From Erythroxylum novogranatense (lineage: Eukaryota > Streptophyta > Magnoliopsida > Malpighiales > Erythroxylaceae), in contig CM057235.1 in assembly GCA_029891385.1 (NCBI GenBank), positions 9,109,001 to 9,173,000 on the forward strand: a DNA stretch of 64,000 nucleotides, in the 5' to 3' direction. The notes beneath the pieces were generated by a model. The model was not told where the DNA came from and searched no databases. It was given only the letters and a program-made list of their open reading frames with translations. The translations under genes and the position numbers were made by a program. Of the stretch, positions 34,101-44,703 are shown one piece after another. How positions within the stretch are numbered: the first letter of the stretch is position 1; each line of letters begins with the position of its first letter.

Positions 34101-36089
34101 GCAAGGGAACATTCACTTCTACTTTTCCAAACAAATCAATGATTTCTTTTTCATGCTTGATTTCATTCATACGCTTGCTCATCAAATATGAATTTGGAAA
34201 AGGAAGGTCTTGAAGACTTACCTCCTTACCTTTGCCAGCTTGCTTGCTTGACTCTCCATGTTCAGCTTGATCTTTGTAACTCTCTGAAGTAGCTCCTTTA
34301 TTTTTCGACACATGCTTCTTTTCTTTCAATAGTGTTTCTTCCCTCACACTTTCAGATTTCTTGATCTTTTCCTTAGGTGGAGGCACTTCCTCACTCTCAA
34401 TCTCCTCATCACACGCCTCTTCATCTTCGTGAGGATTAAACCTCACTTGTTTCCCATTCTGGAGGGCAATTGCATTGAGACTCTTGGGATTCATCACAGT
34501 ATTTGAAGGAATAGTTCCACTGCTTTTTACTTGATTCTCACTCATGTTGTTGGACAACTGAGTGACATATGAATTAATGTTCTCTGCCTTGGTCTCCCAT
34601 TGTTCCATTCTTTTCTCCAAGGCATTGAACCTAGCAGCAGTTTTTGAAGAATCCTGTTGAATAAGAGAAGCAATGACATTAAACTGGCTAGCATTAGAAT
34701 CCCTCTCTTCCTTCATTAGAGTCATCATGCTATGAAGCAACTGGTTGGTGTCTTCCTTTGTTGAGACCATTAGGGCTTGTTGTTGATTGGGGAACTGGTT
34801 AGTGGAAGTACCAGCTCCTCCCCTTGTGGAAATCTGTTTTGAGTCCGGCTTTCTTCATTCCTCCAACTGAATCTTGGGTTAGACTTCCATCCTTCATTGT
34901 ATGTGTTGGAGTATGGGTCTCACATCTAATTTGCTCTCCCTGGATACACTGTTGACACCTCTTCATATCTTCCAGGGCATACACTTGATATGTGCATCAC
35001 CGACCCACAAGTGTCACAACTAGGTGTACTAAGGTCCATTGATGATGATGGGCGATGCACATTCAAGTTCTTCAATTCGGCAGTAATACAAGATAACTGT
35101 GATGTTATCCTGTTCTCCAGTGAATCTACCTTTGTTTCCAGACTCTCCATTCTTTTTGCTTGAGCTGTTAAAGCTCCCAATTCATGCACTCCTCTGGAAT
35201 CTCTCACACTGTACTATTGATGGTTCAAGGCCATTTTCTTGATCAAGTCCCATGCTTCCAAAGCTGTAAGATCAATCAAAGATCCTCCAGATCAAGCATC
35301 CAACATACCTTACTCTTGACTCTTCAACCCATCATAGAAATATTGCACCAATTGCTCATCGGGAATTTGGTGATGGGGGCATCTAGATAATAGGTCTTGG
35401 AAGCGGTTCCAGTAATCATACAGCGATTCATCATACTCTTGGCGAGCTGAATAAATTTCCTTCCTCATTGATGAGGTCCTGGAAGCTGGAAAATACTTCT
35501 CCAAAAAGGCCTTCCTCAGATTGGTCCAGCTATGATAAGCATTGGCCATATGCCTCGGAAGACTCATGTACCACTCCCGTGCTTTTCCTTCCAAGGACAA
35601 ATGAAATACCTTTCATAGCACTTGGTCCAAAGCAGCTCCTACTTACTTCATACTCTGGCAGATCATCGTCAAAGCTTGTAGGTGCATGTACAAATCCTCT
35701 CCTGCCAAGCCATGAAATTTAGGAAGGGAATTAATCAACAAACCTTTAACCTTAAAATTAACATGAAAATTAGGGCAAGTAGCAGTAAATGGATCATAAT
35801 GCACATCAAAAGTTGTTGCTTCCCTAATAGTCCTACATCTCTGATTCTCATTGTTTTCTCATACTCTCTCATGCTCACCATTTCCACCATTAGTTCCATT
35901 TCTAGGTTGGTGTGTAGGAAAGTCAGGATTTGGGAAAAGATTGGGATTTTCAGCCATATTTTCCCTTTCCCGCTCAACTAATCTACTCCTCTCTTGTTCT
36001 TTCCTCTCTTTCCTAAGTCTCCGCAAGTGTCTCTCAATTTCAAGTTGGAATTGAATAAGTCTACTCCTCCTGGGCATGCGCAAAATCAA
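34101..36089 (-). pseudogene. Athila gag with zinc knuckle
   Basis: A start at 36087-36089 gives MILRMPRRSRLIQFQLEIER, an Arg/Glu-rich helix; a second Met four codons later is an equal candidate. Then FHGLAGEDLYMHLQALTMIC (about 35690), SLEGKAREWYMSLP (35550-35600), the gag core ARQEYDESLYDYWNRFQDLL and CPHHQIPDEQLVQYFYDGL. CDTCGSVMHISSVC (CX2CX4HX4C) at about 34990-35035 is the zinc knuckle. A Gln/Lys-rich coiled segment and an acidic stretch (HEDEEACDEEIESEE) precede the protease. Stops near 35612, 35309 and 35208 and a frameshift near 34985 break it. Confidence 0.92.
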
Positions 36090-36400
36090 TCCACAAATAA
36101 AAGATGCAGTAACAAAATTTTCTCACAATCACACAAAGTCAAATAAAAGTGAAATGTGATGAATGCGAGAATATGAGTGTATGGATGTATGTATGAGTGT
36201 GTATGTGTGAAAAATTCACTAAGTAAGAGAAAGATTAAAGTATGAAGTATGCTTATGCAAAGGAAAATCAAAACCTATACTATGAACAAGTATGAAAATT
36301 AAACTATCCTAAATGCACTGCAAAAATAATGATTCTGATTATCAACGACAATTGAAATGAGATGGCAATGGCTATCCTATGCTAAACCAATTTCTTGGGT
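36090..36400 (-). other. Athila leader between primer site and gag
   Basis: About 310 bases, AT-rich with TATGAGTGTGTATG-like repeats at 36170-36210. No gene. This corresponds to the 5' untranslated leader. Confidence 0.7.
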
Positions 36401-36417
36401 CCCCGGCAATGGTGCCA
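36401..36417 (-). other. Athila primer binding site, tRNA-Asp type
   Basis: The minus strand reads TGGCACCATTGCCGGGG, two substitutions from the TGGCGCCGTTGCCGGGG that is typical of Athila-group elements and complementary to tRNA-Asp. It lies three bases inside the LTR start at 36421. Confidence 0.9.
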
Positions 36418-36420
36418 TTT

Positions 36421-37998
36421 TGATCGCTGCTTTGTCGATTCGACCTTAAGATCAATCCTTAGAAACCGGCCAAAAATAATAATAATTCCAAGGATTGCAA
36501 TACAGGATGCAACCTCGGGTCGTCTCACTTAATTGGAACCAAGTGAAAAAGGTCTAAGCTAGCCTAATTGTCAAAATTTGCAATCAAAGTTGATAATGGG
36601 GGGTTTTGGTCATTGAAAGAACTAAGGAAATTTAACTAAATTGAAGGTAAAAGTGTAAAAAGTATATTTTTGGATTTTATGGAATTAAATGAAATTAAAA
36701 ATTTGAGTAACAAGCAAATGATAATAAATCCTCTTGAAAATGAGCTTAGGCTATCATGGTTCAAAACAATTTTTGAGAAGTGAAATTCACTAAGTTTTCA
36801 AATATCAACCTTAAAGACTTCTCCTCAAGTCCAGGATCTTGATTAATGAACTCCATTTCTTAAGACCCCATTAAGTGCTCTTAAGCCTTAGAACCTTAAG
36901 GGATTCTTTAAGTCCAAGGTTTTAATCAACGAACTCCGTTAACTAAAACCTTGTTAAATGCATCTTAGTGTGTGAAATGGGCAAGCTAATGCAATTGGTC
37001 AATTGGTTCAAACACAATCTCATTATCAAACACAACTACGCAGATAAAGAGGGTTAACACAATCACCAGAAGACATATATGAGACTTCATATATTGAGCA
37101 TCGAAGTTCTACATTAAGCACCCTATAACACAAAACATCGTTCAACACTTGATTAAACTATAACCAAGCTAATCTAACTACAAGCAGTAAACCCTAACTC
37201 AGGAATTTACAACAATGTAATTAAACTTGACGATGTAAGATTAACTCCCCTTTTAGAACCGGTGAACTCAAGCCGATGCTACATCTTCAAGAGGAAATGT
37301 GGTTTAGCTACGCATGATTCCGGACTCTCTCACAACTGGTGAAGATTAGACGTCTCCCATAGTAGCAGAAGATACTGACGGTGGCCTAGAAATGATGGTG
37401 ATGATTGACGATGATGAAAATGGAGAATTATGATTGTTGGAATGATCGTGTCTCCTACCTCCAAAAATGTCTCTCTAAGATATTCGTCCCTTTGACCTAA
37501 AAATAGCAAAGTTTTTAAATGATGGATGTGGGTCGGGTCGGAACAGTGAGAGATCATTCTAAATGAAGTCCGGGTATTAGTCTGCTCGCCGCGGCGAGAT
37601 GTTTTATAGGCTCCACGGCGTGCTCCTTCTGGATCGCTTGCCGTAGCAACGAGAGGAATTTGCGTCGCGGCGTGTGATTCCTTGATCCTCGCCACGGTGA
37701 GATGCTTTGTAGGCGCCGCGACGTGCAGCATACATTATGTCACGGCGTACAGACTTCTTCGGATGCTTGACTCTTCTTCTCCCCTACAAATCAAACATAA
37801 ATTTGGCAGTATCAATTGTCCTTAGAAAAATTATGATGAAATTAATGTTAATTTGTGACAATTTTACTATCGAATTGCATAATTGTAAGCTCATTGTAAG
37901 GGACAAATTAAAGCACAAAGTCACAAATTAAGAGTCAAAAAGTACATTAAAAATAGTAAAAGTGTAGCCAATTAATAAGATAAACTTGAGCTTAATCA
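36421..37998 (-). repeat. Athila 5' LTR (1.58 kb)
   Basis: Near-identical to 27232-28838 apart from scattered substitutions and the 27-base gap in the CpG-rich cluster (37575-37745). Ends CTTAATCA at 37998. The open frame 37330-37731 is the counterpart of the one in the partner LTR and is not treated as a gene. Confidence 0.93.
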
Positions 37999-39488
37999 CG
38001 CACAGAGGAGAAGAAATGCAAAATGATGTCGTGCAAAGGAGGAGAAACGAAGTCGTACGCAGGCAAAACGACCGCACTCGCTAGGCCCCATTTGCGAAGC
38101 CCAACTTCGGAAATCTTAAACCTTGTGCTTAAAACCTTATAGGTCATTTGTTGACATTCCACAATAGAGGTGAGCGCACACCAATCAATCATCAAAATCA
38201 CATCTTGACTATTTCATAGAAATCATAGCTCTAAGTCTCTATTTCATTTTTAAGCAAGAATCACCTCAATCGGAGCTCTATAGCTCAACATATGCTTAAA
38301 TTTCCAAAATGTGCTTATACCTCAATCATGCTCTCTAAACTGACCTTTCAATTTCTTACAGTCAAAATTTTTTTATCTCAAATCCAAAAGCTACCAAATT
38401 TTATGGAGAGCTAAGTTCATGTCTTACACCCGAAATCAATTTAAACCTCTATTGGCGTGATTGTCATAACTTTCACTCCAAATGTCGGATTACTTTCGTT
38501 CTTAGACCATTTGAAATTTGAATTCTAGATATAAAACTTTCATGAAGACCACAAGATCATATTCGAGCTCTAAAATGGTCAAAAATGGCGATTTTCACAA
38601 GCTGACCTGAGAATGTCCATTTAACGGACATTCACGGCCTTGGAAGCACCATTTCATCCGAGAAAGTCCGTTAAATGGACATCCATGTCCGTCTAATGGA
38701 CATGAGCAAAACAAGGGGTCCTTTTGACCCAAGAAGCTCCATTAAACGGACTTCCATGTCTGTTTAACGGACATGGGTTTCCCAAAACCCATTCAACCCT
38801 CGCCAATGCTTCCAACAATCATCTGAACACTATATACACTTATAATCTTAACAAATCCACTTATTCAAATGCCTAAACATTTCATAACAATCCAAAAAAC
38901 AAATTCAATTCACAAATTTATCAAATCTCAACTTAATTGATTCTTCAAAACCTCAAATTTCAAACATTCATCAAAGCTATCACAACACAAATCTTATGCA
39001 ACATCTTAACTTGTATCAATATAACTCTTAACTCTAATTTCAAAAACTTGCATACTTTGTATGGTAGTAAAGATAAAAGAACAAGATACAACTTCGAAGA
39101 AGGCAACTTTGGCCAATTATATTTCAATTATTTCATAATTTTCCTCAAATCAGCATACACATTTTTATCCTCATACAAAACTTAACATTCATCGCAACTT
39201 CACTTCTTCTATTTCAACCTCATTTTATATGATTTATCTTGTCATTCACCAACTAATATCTTACATATCTAACCATTGTTCAAGCTTAAGGCCTCTCAAC
39301 TCATCATCCATATATAATTCACATTCCAATATCATAATCATCCATATACCAATTTATAATTCTAAGCCATACACAAACCCATATTTCATTAAGGCCCAAT
39401 AACATCTAGAACACAATTTTTATATATATGAGCTCAGTTTATTTAAAGTAATAACTCTAAATTTCTACTTTAAGATTGGGGTCCAACA
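37999..39488 (-). repeat. right part of chimeric LTR
   Basis: The first 85 bases hold GTCGTGC and GTCGTACGC half-sites that match the cluster left of the Athila element. At about 38085 a GGCCCCATTTGCGAAGCCC sequence resembles an LTR terminus. The TGTCCGTTTAACGGACA cluster follows at 38612-38777. It ends GGGGTCCAACA at 39488, followed by ACTAG. No gene; 38937-39185 is unsupported. Confidence 0.75.
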
Positions 39489-39796
39489 ACTAGACACTTA
39501 CTTACATACTTTGCTACATCCCTCTTCGTGCCCTTCCACCAAAAATACTCTCTCAAATCCCTGTACATCCTGGTGCTACCTGGTGCACGGCATAAGGTGC
39601 ATTGTGTGCCTCATCCAAAGTCTCATCCTTCACCTCCTTGACATCTAGAATAAAAAGTCTGTTTCTTACTTTCATGAGCCCATCATCCCTCACTACTACT
39701 TCAGAATTGTTGCCATTCTGAATTTCTTCTTGAAGCTTGTTTAATTCTACATCCAGTGCCTATAACTCCCTAACCTTCTCCCTAAGTATTGGCCTC
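39489..39796 (-). pseudogene. Tekay integrase N-terminus (zinc region), cut by insertion
   Basis: The minus strand reads NNSEVVVRDDGLM and then DEAHNAPYAVHQ, with FWWKG following, as in other chromovirus integrase N-termini. It joins the 23900 side exactly at ACTAG. Near 39797 it is fused to RNase H by a deletion of about 330 bases relative to the element at 10050-10400. Confidence 0.88.
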
Positions 39797-40897
39797 ACGA
39801 GTCGGATAATTCAACTCCTATGGCTTCAGTTTTCGTGAAGCATAAGCTATCACCCTGTCTCCCTACATCAACACACAACCTAGACCCTTCCTCGAAGCAT
39901 CAATACACTGTATACCCGTCAACTCCAATAGGCAGAATCAAAATCGGAGCACTTGTTAATCTGTGCTTGAGCTCCTCAAAGCTCTTCTGGCATTCATCAC
40001 ACCAGATAAACTTATGATTCTTCCTCAATAACTTAGTCATTGGAGCAGCTATCATGGAGAATCCTTCCACAAACTCCTGTAATAACCTGTCAGACCCAGA
40101 AAACTTCTCACCTCTATCACCGTCTTGGGTGCATGTCAATTCACCTCTGCATCAACTTTCCTTGGATCAACATGTACATCATCTTATGAAATCACATGTC
40201 CAAGGAATGTCACCTCATGAAGCCAAAACTCACACTTGCTGAGCTTAGCATAAAGCTCTCTCTCCCTCAGTATCTGCAATACAATCCTGAGATGCTCCTC
40301 ATGTTCTTCTTCAATCTTGGAGTACACCAGAATGTCATCTATGAACACTATGACAAACTGATCCAAATACTCCTTAAAGACCCTATTCATAAGATCCATG
40401 AAATCAACTGGGTCATTGGTCAATCCAAATGGCATGACCAAAAATTCATAATGCCCATACCGAGTCCTGAAGGTTGTCTTGCTTACATCAGACCCCTTGA
40501 ATCTGAGCTGATGATAGCCTGACCTAAGATCAATCTTGGAGAAGACCCTTGCTCCCTACATCTGGTCAAACAGATCATCTATTCTTGGTAGAGGATACTT
40601 GTTCTTAATTGTCACCTTGTTGAGTCTCCGATAGTTAATACACATCCGCCATGTTCCATCTTTTTTCTTGACAAACAAAACTGGCGCTCCCCAAGGTGAC
40701 GAACTCGGTCTAACATACCCCTTCTCTAACAGTTCCTCCAACTGTTCCTTTAACTCCCTCAACTCAGCTGGAGCCATCCTATAAGGCGGTACTGAAATAG
40801 GTGCAGTTCCGGGAATCAAGTCGATGTCAAACTCGATTTCCCTCACTGGTGATAAACCTGGTAATTCCTCTAGGAACACATCTGGAAACTCCCTCAC
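39797..40897 (-). pseudogene. Tekay reverse transcriptase and truncated RNase H
   Basis: The RT starts in 40556-40897 with [20 protein letters not shown], then [40 protein letters not shown] and [20 protein letters not shown]. After a break it continues at 40184-40441 with [20 protein letters not shown] and the catalytic [14 protein letters not shown] (FIDD). The thumb lies at about 39990-40140 ([19 protein letters not shown]). RNase H is limited to its first part and is cut by the deletion at 39797, losing the later catalytic residues. Confidence 0.92.
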
Positions 40898-40911
40898 AAT
40901 TGAAAAATCCT

Positions 40912-41517
40912 CTAACTTCCCTCACTCACAACATGCGCCAAGAAGGCTCCACACCCCTGTCCCATCATTCTATCAGCTAGCATAGCTGAAATAATTCTTG
41001 GCGATGGTGTTTTTTTGTCCCCTTTGAAAATCACCTTCTCACTGTTGCCCAGATCAAATTCCACCTCTTTCTGGCCACAATCCATCTTCGCCAGATATTT
41101 CTCCATAGTATCCATTCCCAATATAACATCTAACCCTTTTAGGTCTAGAGGTAGTAACTCCATTACCAATCTAGCACCATCAATGAAGAGTTCACAACCC
41201 TTATATACCTTACTGATCACCACATTCCTCCCTAGAGGAGTACTAACAAGCAAAGGATTATCCAAAGTTACTGAATTCACACCATGCAATGCTATGCTTT
41301 CAGAAAAAAAAGAATGCGTGGAACCAAAATCAATTAAAACATATACTGCTGAATCAAATAACTGAGCCATACCCGTGACAACCTCAGGTGCAGCTGCAAC
41401 TTCCTCCATAGTCATGGCAAACACCCTTGCCTGTGCCTGACCCCTTGGCCTTCCTAGAGGAATAGTCTTCCTTGCAGTTCCATAGCTACCTACTTCAGTA
41501 ACTGGAATAGTTCCCAC
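40912..41517 (-). pseudogene. Tekay aspartic protease domain
   Basis: A 201-codon open block: LFDSAVYVLIDFGSTHSFFS, then VISKVYKGCELFIDGARLV and DLKGLDVILGMDTMEKYLA. The active-site triplet is DFG where DSG is expected, so cleavage activity is doubtful. A stop and frame change before 40897 separate it from the RT start. Confidence 0.9.
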
Positions 41518-41526
41518 TATTTCTAC

Positions 41527-41991
41527 TTACCTCGGGACTTGAAACTGTGACCCCTCTTGTCTTGGTACCTGTGGACAATCCCTGATCATATGTCCGTTCT
41601 CTTCGCATCGAAAATAGGTTCCAACTAACTTGAAGTACTCTCCTTGGTGAAGTTTCCCACAATGCTCACATTGGGGGTTTGTGTATCTACTCCTTCCTGC
41701 TCTTCCAGTGCCTCCCACATTAGAGGCTTGCCCTAATACTGCCTTTACCTACTTGTTCCTGTTAGAGCCACTGCTACCCACTTCACTCTGTGTGTGATAA
41801 CTTCTTGTGCTCCTCTCAGGCATTGTAGCACTCATTCCTTTCTTAGAAGACTGCTCCCTGTTTTTCCTCTTTTTTCTCACCTCCTGCTTAATATTCTCCA
41901 GCTTTTCAGCCTGGAGTGCAGCATCCACCAATTGGCAAGAACGAGATTGAGTCATAGCTCCTCGAGTTCTCTTTCGAGGCGGCATTTTCAC
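41527..41991 (-). pseudogene. Tekay gag, internally deleted
   Basis: The start at 41989-41991 (MKMPPRKRTRGAMTQSRSC) is followed after only about 80 residues, and a frame change, by CEHCGKLHQGE and a zinc knuckle YFRCEENGHMIRDCP, in which the first Cys is Tyr. A complete gag of this group has some 250-300 residues between these points, so most of the capsid part is missing. The relative at 11950-13125 still keeps part of it. Confidence 0.85.
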
Positions 41992-42160
41992 TCCTTCGAT
42001 ATAAAACCATTGAAAACCTTTAGTTCAAGCAAAACAATATTCAAAGTATGTAAAAACAGTTCAAATCATATAAAACAATTCAAATTGTGTAGAACAATTT
42101 AAAACAATGCAAGTTGTTCATTTTAAACAATGCAATACAAACCTGGACCTAAACCTAGTT

Positions 42161-42172
42161 GCTCTAATATCA
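42161..42172 (-). other. Tekay primer binding site, initiator tRNA-Met type, decayed
   Basis: The minus strand reads TGATATTAGAGC, two transitions from TGGTATCAGAGC, and ends five bases before the LTR at 42178. Confidence 0.8.
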
Positions 42173-42177
42173 CAACA

Positions 42178-44703
42178 TGTTGGACCCCGTTTTCGGAGCC
42201 CAACATTGGACACGGAAGCATGATGCTTGGGCTTAGAGGGAAGACTTAGAAGTAAAAAAAATAGAAAAAGATCCCTCCGAAGCAAAGGCGGGCGTCGCTG
42301 CGGCATGTGTTGTTTCGCCGTGGAGAAACCTTTCAGAAAGCTACGCCACGGCGAGCGAATGAACCTTAGTCGAGGCGAGCGAAAGAACTCTCACGACGGT
42401 GAACCTGCGAATTTAACTTCGCCGCAGCGAGCAGATGGTCTCGTCGTGGCAAAAGTCCTTTTTCCACAGAAACCCAAACTTAAAATTTTCATCCACTTTC
42501 ATCGAAACAACCCAACATAAAAATAAACTTGAACATAAACACAATCTTCCAACAGCTTATCCTCATGATAAAACTATTTAATGCGAAAGGTTTGAAGCTA
42601 AAATCAATATCAACCATATCTCATTAATAACCAAAAGAAGAGTTTTAAAAAGCTTTAATGGCATTTCAATCCATAATACATCAGTTGAGTTCAAAAACAA
42701 AAATACAAAATACACTTGAACTAATAAAACTTGAAATGTGACTAAAGCCTTGAATTTTAAAAATATAACTTGAAAATACAAAAATATAACAATTCGGAGT
42801 GATGCTGTAACTCTTGACTTACTCGATCTCTTGCTCATCACCTGAATAGGGAAAGGAGAATGGGGGTGAGCTATAAAGCTCATGGGTAACATATTTTTAA
42901 TAAAGAAAGCATGCAAAACTTTTTCAAAACTCATTACCATTGTACATTTTCGAAACCATAGTAATTTCACATGTAGATATCATCGTCTCAAAATGCTTGG
43001 TTTTTAAACAATTCATGAGCAATTTTAAATCATGTATGCATCAAAAGTGTTAACAGATCATAAGTACATAAGCATAGCAGAATGGTTAAATTCATGACGC
43101 ACTACACATTCCCATATAATGGTCCTATGTAGCCGTAAAATTCTTGAGGGAGCCCTTGAGGGAGCTCCATGCCACTAGAGGGCAGGCGAGAGAAGCCTAT
43201 ACTTGGGTCAATGTGCACATGAAGGTTCTTGAGGAAATACCACAAGCCCACATAACACACATAGTTCTAAATCTTGTAAATTTGTTGCCAAAATTGCACT
43301 TTCTTATAAACTTGCTTTTCATAACCTTGATATCCTTGTAAAAATCATTTCTGAAAACATGATTTCATGAGCATGTATTCCTTTAAAGAGAAACCCTTTT
43401 CAAAGTCTTTTCATCAATCAACAATACAAATCATGTAGTAAACATATAACAATTTCACAATTCACTCAAAAAGCAAATAAGGCAACATTGATGATGCAAT
43501 TTAAATCATTAAATCTTTCTTGATTTGAAGAAAACTATGAGTGGCTTATTTACTTTATTATAAACGTGTACCCGCCTTGAGTTCCTTGCTTATAAACTTT
43601 CTTAGGAATGTCTTTCCTCTTGTTCCGCTTGCTCCTCTTACCTCACTTGATTTCCTTAAACAATAACCTAAATTCCATTCAACTTGGTGAAGAAATCAGA
43701 AAGTCATACTTTAACAATTTGAACTATAACTTGTGCTGAAACAAAGATTCTATGCTCAACTTCCATCAAAACTTTGAGATTCTTATAGACTGAATCAGAA
43801 CTTTATTTCTTCATAAAAATTGTATCCCTATGTCGATAGGTTACAATGAATCAAAAATCACCTCATTTGGACATCTACAGCAAAAGTTATGCCCAAAATA
43901 CTAAAACATATCTGTGCAGAAAAATGGCCTCTCGCCGCGGCGAACTGGAGCGCGCCGCGGCGAGGGCATCAGCGCGCCACGACGTGCGAGTCCAAATTCC
44001 TCCCGAAAACCTATTTTTCCACATTCTTCAACCATATTCCTCCCATCTTTCAAATATAATACATATAAACCCTAAACCATCTCTTATACTTCATTTCTAA
44101 GCTCATTCCAACCCAATATCATTACCAAAACATCAAAATCTATCTTTGATCACTAACCCTAAAAGATAACACTTGCATATTCCATTCACTAACAACCTCC
44201 CACGCATGTTAAGCTATGTTAGGGTTTCATCTAACCAAAACAAGAAGGAATAAACTCATAATTACTTGTTTTAGCCTTAAAGTCTTCAAGTTCTTCAAAG
44301 TTTCCCAAAACCCTAGCTTTTCCTCTTTTTCTCTTCTTCTTCCTCTCTTCCACGACACTCTCTTCTTTCCCTCTTCTTTTAATTTTTCTTCTTCTAATTT
44401 CCACTCCTAATAGATCATCAAATGTCCATTATGCCCCTCCATGTAAGCCTTATTCATTTTAACCTTAAGTGATCTTCCAATTTTGCCCTTATACATTTTT
44501 ACTTCTTCTTTTTCACTTACACCATACTATACCCTAACTTAATCTTAATTTCTCCATTTAAAACTTCCAATTCCACCAATCTAAGCAATAAATCGTCCAA
44601 TCATTGACATGCTAATTAAACTTTAAACAAAATAATTTATCATGAAAACCACATAATAATCAATTCATATTTAATAAAATCAATAAAAATTTGGGGCCCA
44701 ACA
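42178..44703 (-). repeat. Tekay 5' LTR (2.53 kb)
   Basis: Partner of 20179-22722. The terminal palindrome at 42178-42205 is better kept than in the partner (TGTTGGACCCCG then CGGAGCCCAACA). Cluster 1 at 42290-42453, hairpin block 42862-42893, second block about 43175-43200, cluster 2 at 43931-43990. No gene inside; frames 42227-42520, 43846-44100 and others are not supported. Confidence 0.95.

Larger units (their letters stand above)
27232..37998 (-). mobile_element. Athila-type Ty3/gypsy retrotransposon, nearly complete
   Basis: LTRs 27232-28838 and 36421-37998 start TGATCGC and end AATCA. The primer site at 36401-36417 is of tRNA-Asp type, the polypurine tract is at 28839-28852, and gag-pol reads right to left between them. 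The wording of RT (MPFGLCNVPGTFQRC, FMDDFTVYG) and of protease (LLDLGAAINVMP) is that of Athila elements. It has roughly eight premature stops and a few frame breaks, far fewer than its hosts. Flanking pentamers CGAGC and CGCAC agree at 3 of 5 positions only. A 1.7 kb non-coding region lies between integrase and the 3' LTR, where some Athila elements have an env-like frame; I see none here. Confidence 0.93.
23901..39488 (-). mobile_element. chimeric Tekay-like LTR insertion holding an Athila element
   Basis: Termini TGTTGGGATCC and GGGGTCCAACA with a perfect ACTAG duplication define one insertion event in the integrase gene of the surrounding element. Without the Athila element it is about 4.8 kb of LTR-like DNA with no coding region. 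The left 3.3 kb matches the solo LTR 51643-55967 in reverse. The right 1.5 kb does not simply continue it: it has its own LTR-start-like sequence near 38085 and repeats a segment already present at 26860-26930. It is therefore a solo LTR or internally deleted element rebuilt from two related LTRs. Confidence 0.82.
20179..44703 (-). mobile_element. Ty3/gypsy chromovirus, Tekay/Del-like, carrying nested insertions
   Basis: LTRs 20179-22722 (3') and 42178-44703 (5') are near-identical copies in the same orientation. The internal region 22723-42177 codes on the minus strand for gag, protease, RT, RNase H and integrase with a chromodomain-like tail, split at 23900/39489 by a 15.6 kb insertion. It lies inside a copia LTR. 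The flanking pentamers are CTAGA (20174-20178) and TTGGA (44704-44708). They differ by two transitions and both align with TTGCA in the uninterrupted copia LTR, so this is a decayed 5-bp target duplication. Confidence 0.93.

Noticed and set aside
27227..38003. Perfect target duplication for the Athila element
   Set aside because: The flanks are CGAGC and CGCAC, matching at 3 of 5 positions only, so I do not claim a duplication.
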